From Verrucomicrobiales bacterium (GTDB lineage: Bacteria > Verrucomicrobiota > Verrucomicrobiia > Verrucomicrobiales > V1-33): a stretch of 64,000 nucleotides of DNA. Both the position numbers and the translations under genes were made by a program. Below, one piece after another: positions 8,551 through 17,517 of this stretch; position 1 is the stretch's first letter; each line of letters begins with the position of its first letter. The notes beneath the pieces were generated by a model, which was not told where the DNA came from, ran no database searches, and worked only from the letters and a program-made list of their open reading frames with translations. Location: NCBI GenBank assembly GCA_018003315.1, contig JAGNEJ010000001.1:1-64000 (forward strand), in the 5' to 3' direction.

Positions 8551-9165
8551 CTATTCATTGACGATCGTAAACCGGGCGCCTTTTCCGGTGAGCCAGGCCC
8601 GTTTCACACTTCCGTAGAGGCGGTTCAGGTCATCCCGGCTTTCCAGTCGGTATTCCACGGTGTGGGCGTGGGTGGTGTTGGGATAGTCCTTTTGCACCAT
8701 CTGCCAGAGCTTGAGCGTTCCCGTGCGGCTCGCAGCCTCGTTCGCCACCTGGTTGATCCGCTCGATGGCCGTCTTCGTCACGTTCAGTGCCGAGGCCTCC
8801 GTTGCGGCTTCCACGTAATAAAAACGGGCAACCAATGCCGTGTCCGTTCCGATGTTCACTTCGAAAACCCGCGAAGGCAGCGGAACAGCGCCGGGAGTTT
8901 GGGTCGGCACCGGCACGGCATACTCATGAATGCTGACACTCGAAATTTTGCCGATGGAAATGCAAAAATTCCCGCCGGGCAGGGTGCAATCCCACCAGTG
9001 GTCGGTCGTTTGCACATCGCGGATGCGCTCCGGGTTGCTCTCGGCATTGTTGTTTGCGGCAGCAGGGTTGGTCCCGCCAGGACGTGCGCCCTGAGCTTGT
9101 GTGAACCAAGTGAAGCCAGCCAGGAAACCGAGAATGAGCAAAGCGGGGAAAAGCAGTCGTTTCAT
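8551..9165 (-). CDS. Exported protein of unknown function
   Basis: I do not recognise this 204-residue protein. The ATG at 9165 gives a clear signal peptide (MKRLLFPALLILGFLAGFTWF) ending near TQAQG-A. The mature part starts with an Asn/Ala-rich linker and continues with a compact domain of mixed alpha/beta character (DHWWDCTLPGGNFCIS, VFEVNIGTDTALVARFYYVE, TLKLWQMVQKDYPNTTHAHT, EYRLESRDDLNRLYGSVKRAW). Two Cys residues (DCT and FCI) may form a disulfide. It is the first gene of a probable two-gene transcript with the coiled-coil protein downstream. The upstream 234 nt to the divergent flavoprotein gene hold the likely promoters; I see no other gene there. Confidence 0.6.
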   Translation of the reverse strand: MKRLLFPALLILGFLAGFTWFTQAQGARPGGTNPAAANNNAESNPERIRDVQTTDHWWDCTLPGGNFCISIGKISSVSIHEYAVPVPTQTPGAVPLPSRVFEVNIGTDTALVARFYYVEAATEASALNVTKTAIERINQVANEAASRTGTLKLWQMVQKDYPNTTHAHTVEYRLESRDDLNRLYGSVKRAWLTGKGARFTIVNE

Positions 9166-9399
9166 GAAAGGGGCGTTGCGCTTGGATTGGATGGCACGTG
9201 CGCGACGAACGTATCCGAACTCGGGGGGGAATGCAAAGCCTCCGGTTGCCGTAAATTCTCCTTGTACGCGGACACGGAAAAGGACACCGTGACCAATCGT
9301 CCTTTCCGGCCGGGATGCGCCCCTCCCTGCCGTGCTATGCGAACGCCTGGCCGCTGCCTTTCCTCTCGACAAATGCGCGCTGCATTTGACCAGTAGGCA

Positions 9400-10890
9400 G
9401 TGCCCACGCTCCGCATCAGCCCGTCCCATTCTGCGTACCATGCCATCGTCATCGGCTCCGGTCCGAATGGACTGGCGGCCGGCATCACGCTGGCCCGGGC
9501 TGGACTTCGGGTTCTTTTGGTGGAAGCACTAAGCACGATCGGCGGCGGGATGCGGACGGAGGAATTAACCCTGCCGGGTTTTCACCATGACATCTGCTCC
9601 GCCGTGCACCCCATGGGGGCGGTTTCGCCGTTCATGCGCTCCGTTCCCCTGGAAAAATTCGGCCTCGAATGGGTGCATCCAGAGATCCTCCTCGCCCACC
9701 CCCTGGACGACGGCAGTGCGCCCGTCCTCCACCGCGACATCGCCCAGACAATCGCAGCCTTACCCAGCAAGGACCGCCGGGCCTACGAGACGAGCATCGG
9801 CTGGCTCGCCCGATCACTGGACAAACTGCTGCCGGACATGCTGGGACCGCTGCTGCGCTTTCCCAGTTGCCCCGTTGCCATGACACGCTTCGGGCTCACC
9901 GCAGTGCAAAGCGGCTGGCGCTTCGCCATGCGCCAATTTGCTTCTCCGGAGGCCCGCGCCTTGTTTGCCGGAAACGCGGCGCATTCCATTCTGCCGCTGG
10001 AAGCCCCCGCCACCGCTGCGGTCGGCCAGATGCTGATGGCCGCTGGGCATGTGGCTGGCTGGCCGGTGGCAAAAGGAGGCTCGCAGGCGATCGCCCGGGC
10101 CTTGGGTCGCTATTTTGAGGCCCTGGGTGGGGAAATCGCTGTGAATTTCCGCGTGAAATCCCTCGCCGACCTGCCAAAGGCCGAAGCGTATTTGTTCGAC
10201 ACCACGCCACGCGGACTGGTGGAAATCTGCGACGAAACACTGCCCGCCCGCTACCGGAAACGACTCGCGACCTTTCGCTACGGTGCCGGTGCGTTCAAGG
10301 TGGACCTGGCATTGAGCGGTCCCATTCCGTGGAAAAACAATGCCTGCCGCCGGGCCGGCACCGTCCATGTCGGCGGGACGATCGAAGAAATCGCTGAGGC
10401 AGAAAGGACCGTCAGTCAGGGGAAGATCCCGGAAAAACCGTTTGTCCTGCTCGCGCAGCAAAGCGTCGCGGATTCGCATCGGGCGCCGCACGGACGCCAC
10501 ACCTGCTGGGCCTACTGCCATGTACCTTCTGGCTCCACCGGCGACGCCCTGGAACCCATTCTCCGGCAAATCGAGCGGTTCGCCCCAGGTTTTCGCGACA
10601 CCATTCTTGCCACCCGGGTGATGCGTCCCCCGGATTTCGAGGCCTACAACCCGAACTACGTCGGGGGAGACATCATCGGCGGCGTCCAGGACCTGCGGCA
10701 GCTTCTCGCCCGGCCAGTGCTCCGACGCGATCCCTATGCCACCCCAGTCCGCAGCATTTATCTGTGCAGTTCCTCCACGCCACCCGGTGGCGGCGTGCAT
10801 GGCATGTGCGGACACCACGCTGCGATCTCCGCCCTGCGCCAGGTCTTCGGGCTGTCCACAAAGCCGGAGACGCCCCCGAATATCGGCTAA
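9400..10890 (+). CDS. Phytoene-dehydrogenase-like FAD-dependent oxidoreductase
   Basis: A 496-residue flavoprotein starting at the GTG at 9400. The N-terminal dinucleotide-binding motif is AIVIGSGPNGLAAGITLARAG (GxGxxG), with the acidic residue that binds ribose in LLVEA, then GGGMRTEE. The C-terminal FAD-contact region is GGGVHGMCGHHAA. Length and layout fit the CrtI/phytoene desaturase-related superfamily (the group that includes PYROXD2-like oxidoreductases) rather than a true carotenoid desaturase; no carotenoid genes are nearby. The substrate is unknown. It is transcribed alone; the next 190 nt before the convergent gene at 11080 hold nothing I can identify. Confidence 0.78.
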   Translation: MPTLRISPSHSAYHAIVIGSGPNGLAAGITLARAGLRVLLVEALSTIGGGMRTEELTLPGFHHDICSAVHPMGAVSPFMRSVPLEKFGLEWVHPEILLAHPLDDGSAPVLHRDIAQTIAALPSKDRRAYETSIGWLARSLDKLLPDMLGPLLRFPSCPVAMTRFGLTAVQSGWRFAMRQFASPEARALFAGNAAHSILPLEAPATAAVGQMLMAAGHVAGWPVAKGGSQAIARALGRYFEALGGEIAVNFRVKSLADLPKAEAYLFDTTPRGLVEICDETLPARYRKRLATFRYGAGAFKVDLALSGPIPWKNNACRRAGTVHVGGTIEEIAEAERTVSQGKIPEKPFVLLAQQSVADSHRAPHGRHTCWAYCHVPSGSTGDALEPILRQIERFAPGFRDTILATRVMRPPDFEAYNPNYVGGDIIGGVQDLRQLLARPVLRRDPYATPVRSIYLCSSSTPPGGGVHGMCGHHAAISALRQVFGLSTKPETPPNIG

Positions 10891-11079
10891 CATAAAGATT
10901 GCGCCCCGCGGAAAGGAACACCGTCGGGGTGCCCTGGCCTGTTAAAATTACACCAGGAATGCCCGGGAAAGCCGCCGGGAGAGGGCGGAGGCAACTGCGG
11001 CTGCAAAAACCAGTTTCGTCACGGTATCGAGTCGATGCATCGGTTCCGACCGCACCGCCGATGCCTCAACCGGAAAAAC

Positions 11080-11616
11080 TCACTTGGCCCTCATCTCCTG
11101 GGCCATTTGACAGAGGCGTTCCAACTGGGGCTTTGGCAGGTCATCCACATGGACGACGTGATCGTTCGTGTCCAGAATCGAGAAGGTGGTGCCCATGATG
11201 CCCTCCTTCATTTGCACACTGACGACGTTCTTCCAAAGATGGTCTTCCGTTCGCGAGCCTCCCAATCCCTGGCGAATGATGATGATCCGCTCGTTGGTGA
11301 TGATCACCGCATCCGGCCTGGATTTCATCAGACGCTTTTTCTGATGGGCGATGTAGAAAATTTTCTCGTCATGCGCCGTGATGTGCGTGAGGTGCTGGTA
11401 AACCTCCGCAATGACATCCGCATCCTGCCCCTCATCCATGTGATGATGCAGCCGCTCCTCAACATCAAAAATCTCCTCCAGCGGCTGCCACTGCTCCATG
11501 CCCTCGTAAAAAATGAGATCTCTGCGTCCTATCTGACCTTCGTTGAGCAGCTGCAAAAGCTGCGCTTCATCATAAGGACCGTGCTGTTCGTCGTTGATGC
11601 GGACAAAAATTTCCAT
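11080..11616 (-). CDS. GYF_2 domain plus bacterial PH-like domain protein
   Basis: A 178-residue cytoplasmic protein with no signal peptide or membrane segment. Residues 1-50 match the GYF_2 (DUF4339) pattern: IFVRINDEQHGPYDEAQLLQLLNEGQI, a Trp in EQWQPL. Residues about 75-175 look like a bacterial PH-like domain (SRPDAVIITNERIIIIRQ, VVSVQMKEGIMGTTFSI). GYF_2 domains usually bind proline-rich peptides, and bPH domains often act as docking modules, so this is probably an adaptor. Its partner is not evident. It is monocistronic, downstream of pnp in the opposite sense of the flavoprotein gene. Confidence 0.7.
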   Translation of the reverse strand: MEIFVRINDEQHGPYDEAQLLQLLNEGQIGRRDLIFYEGMEQWQPLEEIFDVEERLHHHMDEGQDADVIAEVYQHLTHITAHDEKIFYIAHQKKRLMKSRPDAVIITNERIIIIRQGLGGSRTEDHLWKNVVSVQMKEGIMGTTFSILDTNDHVVHVDDLPKPQLERLCQMAQEMRAK

Positions 11617-11837
11617 TGCCGTGGTGTTCAGTAGAATGTGTTGGTGGGTGCGAACTGGCGAATGTCGTTATCAAGCCATTACATCGTCTGTGGATCATTA
11701 CCGAATCGGCCCGGTTTGCTCAAGACAAGTTTTTGACAGTGAACGGATTTTCACCCCCCCCAATTTCCAGCGGACTTTGGCCCTGATCCCCGTCCATTCG
11801 CAGCACACTAGGAAATTTCGATGGTGGTTCTCGGCGC

Positions 11838-11870
11838 GAAAAACCCCCGGCCGTCTGGCAGCCGGGGGTT
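11838..11870 (-). terminator. Rho-independent terminator of pnp
   Basis: Reading the minus strand after the pnp stop, a perfect 10-bp stem (arms 11842-11851 and 11861-11870, AACCCCCGGC/GCCGGGGGTT) with a 9-nt loop is followed by TTTTT. The remaining bases between here and 11616 hold no gene I can support. Confidence 0.85.
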
Positions 11871-11910
11871 CGTGTTTGTCCGAAAAACGGGACAATTGGG
11901 CAGCTTGACC

Positions 11911-14049
11911 CTACTCGGTCGCTTCCCCCGCAAGTTGTTTTTCCTTGTCCTTGAGAGCGGCCTTGCGGCTCATTTTCACGCGGCCTTTTTCGTCGATTCC
12001 GATGCATTTCGCCGTGACGATGTCACCGACTTTGACGACATCCTCGACGGACTTGACCCGGAAATCCGCCAGTTCGGAGATGTGGATCAATCCGTCCTTT
12101 CCGGGGAAAACCTGCATGAACGCCCCGAACTCTTTGGTCGAGACGACCTTTCCGGTGTAGGTGACGCCAATTTCGACTTCAGCGAAAATCTCCTTCACCA
12201 TCTGAACGGCGCGTTCCATGCTCTCCCGCTTGATGGCATAGACATGGACGGTGCCATCGTCCTCGACATCGATTTTCGCGCCGGATTCCGCCTGGATGCC
12301 CTTGATGACCTTGCCGCCGGGGCCGATGAGTTCACCGATGCGGTCAGGGTCAATCTTGATGGTTTCGATGCGCGGGGCATGCGGGCTGAGTTCTCCCGGC
12401 TGGCTGATGACGGAATTCATCACGGCAAGCACCTGGCCGCGTCCGGTTTTGGCCTTGTGGATGGCTTCCTCCAGAATGGCAAGGGGGATGCCGGGCAGCT
12501 TCAGGTCGAGCTGGTAGCCGGTCACCCCATTTTCAGTGCCGCAGAGTTTGAAGTCCATGTCGCCGAAATGGTCCTCGCTGCCGAGGATGTCCATCATTGT
12601 CAGGTAGCGCTTCATGCTGTTGGCACCGTCATACTCGGTCACCAGACCGACCGAGATCCCGGCCACTGGCTTCTTCAGGGGCACGCCGGCCTGCAACAGC
12701 GCCATGGTCCCGGAACAAACCGAGGCCATCGAAGTGGAGCCGTTCGATTCCATAACCTCGCTGACCACACGGATGGCATAGGGAAAATCTGCGACCGCCG
12801 GGAGCACCGGTTCAATGGATTTCTCCGCCAGGGCACCGTGGCCGATTTCCCGGCGATTTTGTCCGCCGAAGCGGCCCGTTTCACCGACGCTGAACGGCGG
12901 GAAATTGTAGTGCAGCAGGAAGCGCTTGGCATCCGGACCGCCGGTGTAATTGTCCATTTCCTGAGCTTCATCCAGCGGAGCCAGGGTGGCAATGGCCAGC
13001 GCCTGGGTCTCGCCCCGGGCGAACAGGGACGAGCCGTGAACGCGCGGAATGACGCCGGCTTCGGCGGAAAGCTGGCGGATTTCGTCGATGCCGCGTCCAT
13101 CGCAGCGGTTTTTCTTGTCGAGGATGGAAATGCGGAACGCCTTCTTCTGGAGGTAGTCGAACGCCTGCGAAATCTCGAACGGCGTCGCTTCCGGATAGGT
13201 TTCCAGAATCTTCGCTTTCACTTCCCCGCGCAGGGCATCCACCGCCTTGCCGCGGGCAGTCTTGCCCGGGGTGTAAATCGCGGCCTCAATGCGGCTGCCG
13301 GCGACTTGATAGGCGATTTCCAACAGGTCTTCCTTCACCAGCATGGGGGCGAATTCGCGCTTGGCTTTGCCGGCCTTGGCGGCCAGTTCTTCTTGGGCGG
13401 CGACGAGCACCTGCACCTGCTCCTGGGCGAAGTGCAGCGCCTTGATGAATTCCTCCTCGGGGAGTTCCTTGGCGTCGCCTTCAATCATGATGACGTCGGT
13501 TTTGTTGCCGACATAAATCAGGTCCAGATCGCTGCCTTCCCGTTCAGAATGGGTTGGATTGGCCACGAATTTTCCGCCAATGCGCCCCACGCGAACGGCA
13601 CCCACCGGACCGGCAAACGGAACGTCCGAAACGCAAAGCGCCGCGGAAGCACCGTTCATCGCCAGAACATCGGAATCATTTTCCCCGTCGGCGGAGAGCA
13701 GCAGGGCCACGATCTGGGTGTCGTAATAATACCCCTTTGGAAACAGGGGGCGCAGCGGACGGTCCGTCATCCGGCAGGTTAGGATTTCTTTTTCCGTCGG
13801 CCTGCCTTCCCGCCGGAAATAGCCCCCGGGAAGACGTCCGGCGGCGGCGGCCTTTTCCTTGTATTCGACGGACAATGGGAAAAAGTCCTGGCCTTCCTTG
13901 ACGGAAGTGGCGGAAACGGCGCTGACGATCACCAGGGTCTCCCCCAGTTGCACCGTCACGGCCCCATCGGCCAGTTTGGCCATGCGGCCGGTTTCAATCA
14001 CAATGTCCTGGCCGCCGACGTTGGCGGTGACTCGGTGAATATTGCTCAT
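11911..14049 (-). CDS. pnp: Polyribonucleotide nucleotidyltransferase (PNPase)
   Basis: A 712-residue phosphorolytic 3'-5' exoribonuclease, usual length for the family. It has two RNase PH cores (first with [17 protein letters not shown] and DRPLRPLFP; second with [11 protein letters not shown] and ARGETQALA), the central alpha-helical domain, a KH domain ([19 protein letters not shown], about 570-590) and a C-terminal S1 domain ([20 protein letters not shown], about 625-695). It degrades mRNA and may work with RNase E in a degradosome. The gene lies downstream of rpsO as in many bacteria, but a terminator and a structured 335-nt spacer separate them, which suggests its own promoter and post-transcriptional autocontrol. 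Confidence 0.98.
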   Translation of the reverse strand: MSNIHRVTANVGGQDIVIETGRMAKLADGAVTVQLGETLVIVSAVSATSVKEGQDFFPLSVEYKEKAAAAGRLPGGYFRREGRPTEKEILTCRMTDRPLRPLFPKGYYYDTQIVALLLSADGENDSDVLAMNGASAALCVSDVPFAGPVGAVRVGRIGGKFVANPTHSEREGSDLDLIYVGNKTDVIMIEGDAKELPEEEFIKALHFAQEQVQVLVAAQEELAAKAGKAKREFAPMLVKEDLLEIAYQVAGSRIEAAIYTPGKTARGKAVDALRGEVKAKILETYPEATPFEISQAFDYLQKKAFRISILDKKNRCDGRGIDEIRQLSAEAGVIPRVHGSSLFARGETQALAIATLAPLDEAQEMDNYTGGPDAKRFLLHYNFPPFSVGETGRFGGQNRREIGHGALAEKSIEPVLPAVADFPYAIRVVSEVMESNGSTSMASVCSGTMALLQAGVPLKKPVAGISVGLVTEYDGANSMKRYLTMMDILGSEDHFGDMDFKLCGTENGVTGYQLDLKLPGIPLAILEEAIHKAKTGRGQVLAVMNSVISQPGELSPHAPRIETIKIDPDRIGELIGPGGKVIKGIQAESGAKIDVEDDGTVHVYAIKRESMERAVQMVKEIFAEVEIGVTYTGKVVSTKEFGAFMQVFPGKDGLIHISELADFRVKSVEDVVKVGDIVTAKCIGIDEKGRVKMSRKAALKDKEKQLAGEATE

Positions 14050-14083
14050 AGTTTGGTTCGTTCTCTGGTTTGTTTGTGTGATG

Positions 14084-14290
14084 GCAGGGCACAGCCCTGC
14101 TTGGCGCCGGTTTCATTGGGAAACCGGCCATTGTGGAATGGGTCCGCGGAGTTCATCCGCAGAACCGGGTTTCCCGGACTCACCAGAGGAAGGAACTGTC
14201 AGGACCGCTTATCTTCGCTGATCTGGCTTGCGTCCTCAGAGAGGGCGAATGGCAAGTCAGATCAGCGCCGATCAGCGGGTGTCCTTCCTC
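14084..14290 (-). promoter_or_regulatory. Structured leader of pnp (series of hairpins)
   Basis: The rpsO-pnp spacer contains five independent inverted repeats: 14084-14100 (GCAGGGC, 3-nt loop), 14106-14128 (GCCGGTTTC, 5-nt loop), 14146-14160 (GCGGA, 5-nt loop), 14165-14177 (CCGGG, 3-nt loop), and a long nested stem with outer arms 14186-14194/14282-14290 (9 bp) and inner arms 14216-14231/14252-14267 (15 of 16 positions paired). In E. coli the pnp leader holds a long hairpin cut by RNase III and used for PNPase autocontrol; this region has the right place and shape for the same role. A promoter for pnp is probably in or near it but I cannot point to one. Confidence 0.6.
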
Positions 14291-14304
14291 GTGCTGCTGT
14301 CCGG

Positions 14305-14356
14305 AAAAAATGGGAGAGCCTGACCCGGCGACGGTGGCGGCAGAGTCAGGCTTCTC
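14305..14356 (-). terminator. Rho-independent terminator of rpsO
   Basis: On the minus strand downstream of rpsO, arms 14345-14356 and 14314-14324 pair (GAGAAGCCTGAC with GTCAGGCTCTC, one bulged base), followed by CCCATTTTTT. The short spacer before the T run makes it a leaky candidate, so some transcripts may read into pnp. Confidence 0.7.
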
Positions 14357-14384
14357 GAAATCATGAAAGTTGGAAACGGATGGC

Positions 14385-14642
14385 TTAGCGACGCAGGCCG
14401 AGCGACTTGATCACCTTTTGATACCGTTCCTCGTTGGTGTTTTTCAGGTAATCCAGGATGCGGCGACGTTGTCCCACCAGCATCAGCAGGCCGCGGCGCG
14501 AGGAAAAATCTTTTTTATGACGTCCGAGGTGCTCGGTCAAATGATTGATGCGCTGGGTCAGCAGCGCCACCTGCACGTCGGAGGATCCAGTGTCCTTTTC
14601 GTGCAGTTGAAAATTTTTGATTTCGGTCTTGCTCTCGCTCAT
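14385..14642 (-). CDS. rpsO: 30S ribosomal protein S15
   Basis: An 85-residue protein, slightly short of the usual 88-89. Diagnostic segments are present: [37 protein letters not shown] and the C-terminal [21 protein letters not shown]15 binds the central domain of 16S rRNA early in 30S assembly. It lies upstream of pnp with a terminator between the two. The 141 nt upstream, up to the methyltransferase stop, should contain its promoter; no clear -35/-10 pair stands out. Confidence 0.98.
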   Translation of the reverse strand: MSESKTEIKNFQLHEKDTGSSDVQVALLTQRINHLTEHLGRHKKDFSSRRGLLMLVGQRRRILDYLKNTNEERYQKVIKSLGLRR

Positions 14643-14783
14643 GAACGTCGTGATTCGGAAATTGATTTTTTGGGAATTGCGAGCAAATCACAGTTTCCAA
14701 ACCCCGCAAGGAAAAATTTCGGTTCCGAAACCGGGCGGGTTCCCACCGATTTGCGGGAAGATTCGACTGCTGTTCACGGTGTG

Positions 14784-15488
14784 TCAGGGCGTCCGGGCTT
14801 TGGCCTCCGCCTTCCGAAAACGGACAAAATAGTTCTCCTGGAGGAGCCCCTTCTCCTCGCCAACCTTTTCAAATCCAGCCGTGGTGATTTCCTTTTCGAA
14901 GACCTCCTGGCCGGCCCGGACATGGCCCATCACAAAATCGCTGCTGCGCCCCGGAATGCGCACAAAGTCGATCAGGACAAGGACTCCTCCGGGCTTGAGC
15001 GCCCTGTGCAAGGACGCCAACGTCGCACCGGGGTGCTCGAAGTGGTGGTAGGTGTCGCAGATGAATGCGACATCGACCGATGCCTCAGGCAGTTCCGTCG
15101 AGCGGTCGGTGCAGAGAATCGGCTTGATGTTGCCCACCCCCTCCTTTTCCGCGCGGGTTTTGATGTGATCGATGAATTTCGGAGCGATATCCACCGCAAA
15201 AACCACACCTTCGGGGCCGACCGCCCTGGCAAAAGGAATCGTGAACAACCCGGTGCCCGCGCCGATGTCCGCCACGGCCAGTCCCGGCTTGATGCCCGCT
15301 GCCTTGAGGATTGCCTCCCGGTGGTGGTAGATTTCCCGGCTCTCCGTCTCAAATTTCTGAGTCCACTCCTCCACTTTCAGCCCGGAGTCGCGGAACTTTT
15401 CATTGATCGTCGGCTTCGCACCGGACTCCTCACCGCGCAAGGACACCACCAGCAAGAGGGCAAGGCAATGGCAAATCATGGCTTTCAT
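14784..15488 (-). CDS. Exported SAM-dependent methyltransferase
   Basis: A 234-residue class I methyltransferase. The start at 15488 gives MKAMICHCLALLLVVSLRG, a signal peptide, which is unusual for a SAM enzyme. Motif I is VADIGAGTGLFTIPFA, the acidic post-I residue is in VVFAVDIAP, and motif IV is VDVAFICDTYHHFEHP, as in UbiE/Methyltransf_11-type enzymes. The substrate is unknown. It is the last gene before rpsO on this strand; the GT25/GT14-like gene lies 202 nt upstream. Secreted or membrane-associated methyltransferases of this type recur in Planctomycetes and Verrucomicrobia, but how they would obtain SAM outside the cytoplasm is unclear, so the N-terminus may instead be a membrane anchor. 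Confidence 0.75.
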   Translation of the reverse strand: MKAMICHCLALLLVVSLRGEESGAKPTINEKFRDSGLKVEEWTQKFETESREIYHHREAILKAAGIKPGLAVADIGAGTGLFTIPFARAVGPEGVVFAVDIAPKFIDHIKTRAEKEGVGNIKPILCTDRSTELPEASVDVAFICDTYHHFEHPGATLASLHRALKPGGVLVLIDFVRIPGRSSDFVMGHVRAGQEVFEKEITTAGFEKVGEEKGLLQENYFVRFRKAEAKARTP

Positions 15489-15690
15489 CGTGCCTACACC
15501 ATGCCGCTGCGCCACCGTGGCGCAAGTCCGGATCAAACACGGCGAAACTGGGGCCTTGGTTTCAAGTTGCAAGCCGAACGGCTTGGAGCCGGGGCAGGGC
15601 GAATGGGGTGACTTGATTGGTTGGGCGCAGAACCCCTTCGTGACCTTGCCGTTTGCCTGTTTTGGTGCCAGACCACGCCAGGAGCCAAGG

Positions 15691-17307
15691 TCATACTTTG
15701 AATTCACTGTGAGACAGGGCGGGCAAATGCAGTCCAAACTCTCCGATGTTGCTTCGGGGATCAAATTTTCGAGCAAACCACGGCCCGCTCGACACGATTT
15801 CCCCAACCAGTTCCGCTGAAACATTTCCAAATGCCTCCGGATGGGCTCCGCCTTTCCATTTTGCCAACGTTGGATCAAACGGTGCCACCTTTTCATGCAG
15901 CGGGTAGCCTTTCAGTTGCAGTACCGTTCCCACATAACTCTCGTCGGGAGCAAACATCGCCTCCATGAGTCCCGTGAAATCGTCCTCGCACACCAATTCA
16001 GCCGCCTCCCGGTTCAGCAGCACCCACTGCGAATGAAAACGCCAGTCGCCCGTGGTGACCCTCCTTGCTTGGTTCATCCGCGGCACCTTCTCAGGCTGAT
16101 CTTTTTCAATTTGCTGGCCGGTTTTCCAGTTGAACCGGCTGCGGGAATCAATGCGCAGCAGCCGCAGCAGTTCCGCAAACGGACGAACCGGCACGCAGCT
16201 TTCGGAGACAAAAATGAAATGGGTGTTGCTGCCCTCCTTCAGCGCCTCTGCCAGCAATGCCAGTTGCGTCCGCACCAGTGAAATGTCGCCCCACCGCGTT
16301 TCCAGATGTTTTGGAATTTGCGCCCCTTTCAGCCAGCCATCCGCTGCCGGTTGTGGCTGCGCGATGTGGGAGTAAATCCGCCGGCGGCCCTCCCCTCCTG
16401 ACCAGTATTGCTCCCAGACTTGCGGGTGGTTCACCTCTCCCCGTGTCAGGAACAGGAACGCCACCTGTGGTCCCGTCGCTGCACCGCCCTCTCCGCCGCC
16501 CGGTTCCGGCGGTGTCTTGTCGCCGTCCGGCTCTTTCTCAGCCCATTCGGGAATTCCAAAATGTCGCGCCGGTTTGAACCAGGCGCTGGTCCGGGTGCTT
16601 TGCCGCTTCACCGGCGCATAAGCCTTTCCGCCCAGCGCTTCCGCAGGAATTCCCCGCAGATTGTCATGTGCCCAGCTTTGCTGGCAGTCGTCCGTGTAGT
16701 GGCGGTACGTCGCCCCCACCAGATCCGAATACTCCTCCCGCTGTCCTGCCAGGCTGGGGTAGGGCGCATACGTTGGAATCCGCTCCATCATCCGGCCCAA
16801 AATCACGTCCGCCGCCGGAATGTGGGAGTCCCCGTCCATCCGGGCGTCTTTCAGCGCGGCCATCACTTCCCGGTAATGGCTGGCCCGCACCCCGAACGCC
16901 TGCGTATCCAGCATCGCCCGCACCCGCACGAGTCCCGCAGCCACCGCCACGGGCCGTTCATGGTGCGTTCCGCCCAGATACACCATCCCCCAATCCTCCG
17001 GAAGTTCGATTTCCTCCAGCCGCTGATGCAGGTCTGGATGCAGCGTCACATCGTCCTCAAAAATGAACACGGCCGGCCACTTTTCATGCATTGCCCGGCG
17101 CAAAATCAGGCGGCAGCTCAACGCATGGGCATACCTGCCTGGAAACTGAAATCCCCGGGCGTCGGAAAATCTGCGCGCATCCACTGCAGGGAATCGCTCC
17201 ACCTCCAGCCCAAAATCCTCGAACAACTGCTCGCACCGCGCCCTTCGGTCCTGCCGCCGCGCCAGATTCAGCAAAAAGATTTTCGGAAATGTCTCCTGGA
17301 GTTTCAT
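15691..17307 (-). CDS. Fused glycosyltransferase: GT25 domain plus GT14/DUF266-like domain
   Basis: A 538-residue protein of two catalytic modules. Residues 1-215 are a GT25 (LPS/collagen-type galactosyltransferase) domain: KIFLLNLARRQDRRARCEQL, HALSCRLILRRAM and the DxD-like IFEDDVTLHPD. A Pro/Gly/Glu-rich linker (about 255-285) leads to a second domain (about 288-520) with AFLFLTRGEVNHPQVWEQYW, TRWGDISLVRTQLALL and HFIFVSESCVPVRPF, the pattern of GT14 core-2 branching enzymes and of plant BC10/DUF266 proteins. Both act on sugar chains, so the protein may add two sugars in sequence to a surface glycan. It lies downstream of the GT8-like gene (210 nt gap that holds two G+C-rich hairpins, 17379-17395 and 17406-17420) on the same strand. 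Confidence 0.75.
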   Translation of the reverse strand: MKLQETFPKIFLLNLARRQDRRARCEQLFEDFGLEVERFPAVDARRFSDARGFQFPGRYAHALSCRLILRRAMHEKWPAVFIFEDDVTLHPDLHQRLEEIELPEDWGMVYLGGTHHERPVAVAAGLVRVRAMLDTQAFGVRASHYREVMAALKDARMDGDSHIPAADVILGRMMERIPTYAPYPSLAGQREEYSDLVGATYRHYTDDCQQSWAHDNLRGIPAEALGGKAYAPVKRQSTRTSAWFKPARHFGIPEWAEKEPDGDKTPPEPGGGEGGAATGPQVAFLFLTRGEVNHPQVWEQYWSGGEGRRRIYSHIAQPQPAADGWLKGAQIPKHLETRWGDISLVRTQLALLAEALKEGSNTHFIFVSESCVPVRPFAELLRLLRIDSRSRFNWKTGQQIEKDQPEKVPRMNQARRVTTGDWRFHSQWVLLNREAAELVCEDDFTGLMEAMFAPDESYVGTVLQLKGYPLHEKVAPFDPTLAKWKGGAHPEAFGNVSAELVGEIVSSGPWFARKFDPRSNIGEFGLHLPALSHSEFKV

Positions 17308-17517
17308 GGTCGTCGAAATTTCATTGATTCATCACCACCTGGAAAGCCGCGCTGCGGCGGAAGGCGAAAGAATGTGGCGCCGTCCGCCGGACGGCTGCAC
17401 GGAATCCGCCGGGCCGGCGGACCCACTTTCCTGCCGGCTGGGAAGCCGAAGCAATCCTCCCAAACAGGCTCACTTTTGACAAGTGCGGGACAAAAACCTG
17501 ATTCCTCGCTTTAATCT

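Noticed and set aside
11821-13782. Long plus-strand open frame (653 codons) opposite pnp
   Set aside because: It is fully antisense to a certain PNPase gene; its length comes from the G+C-rich codon use of pnp.
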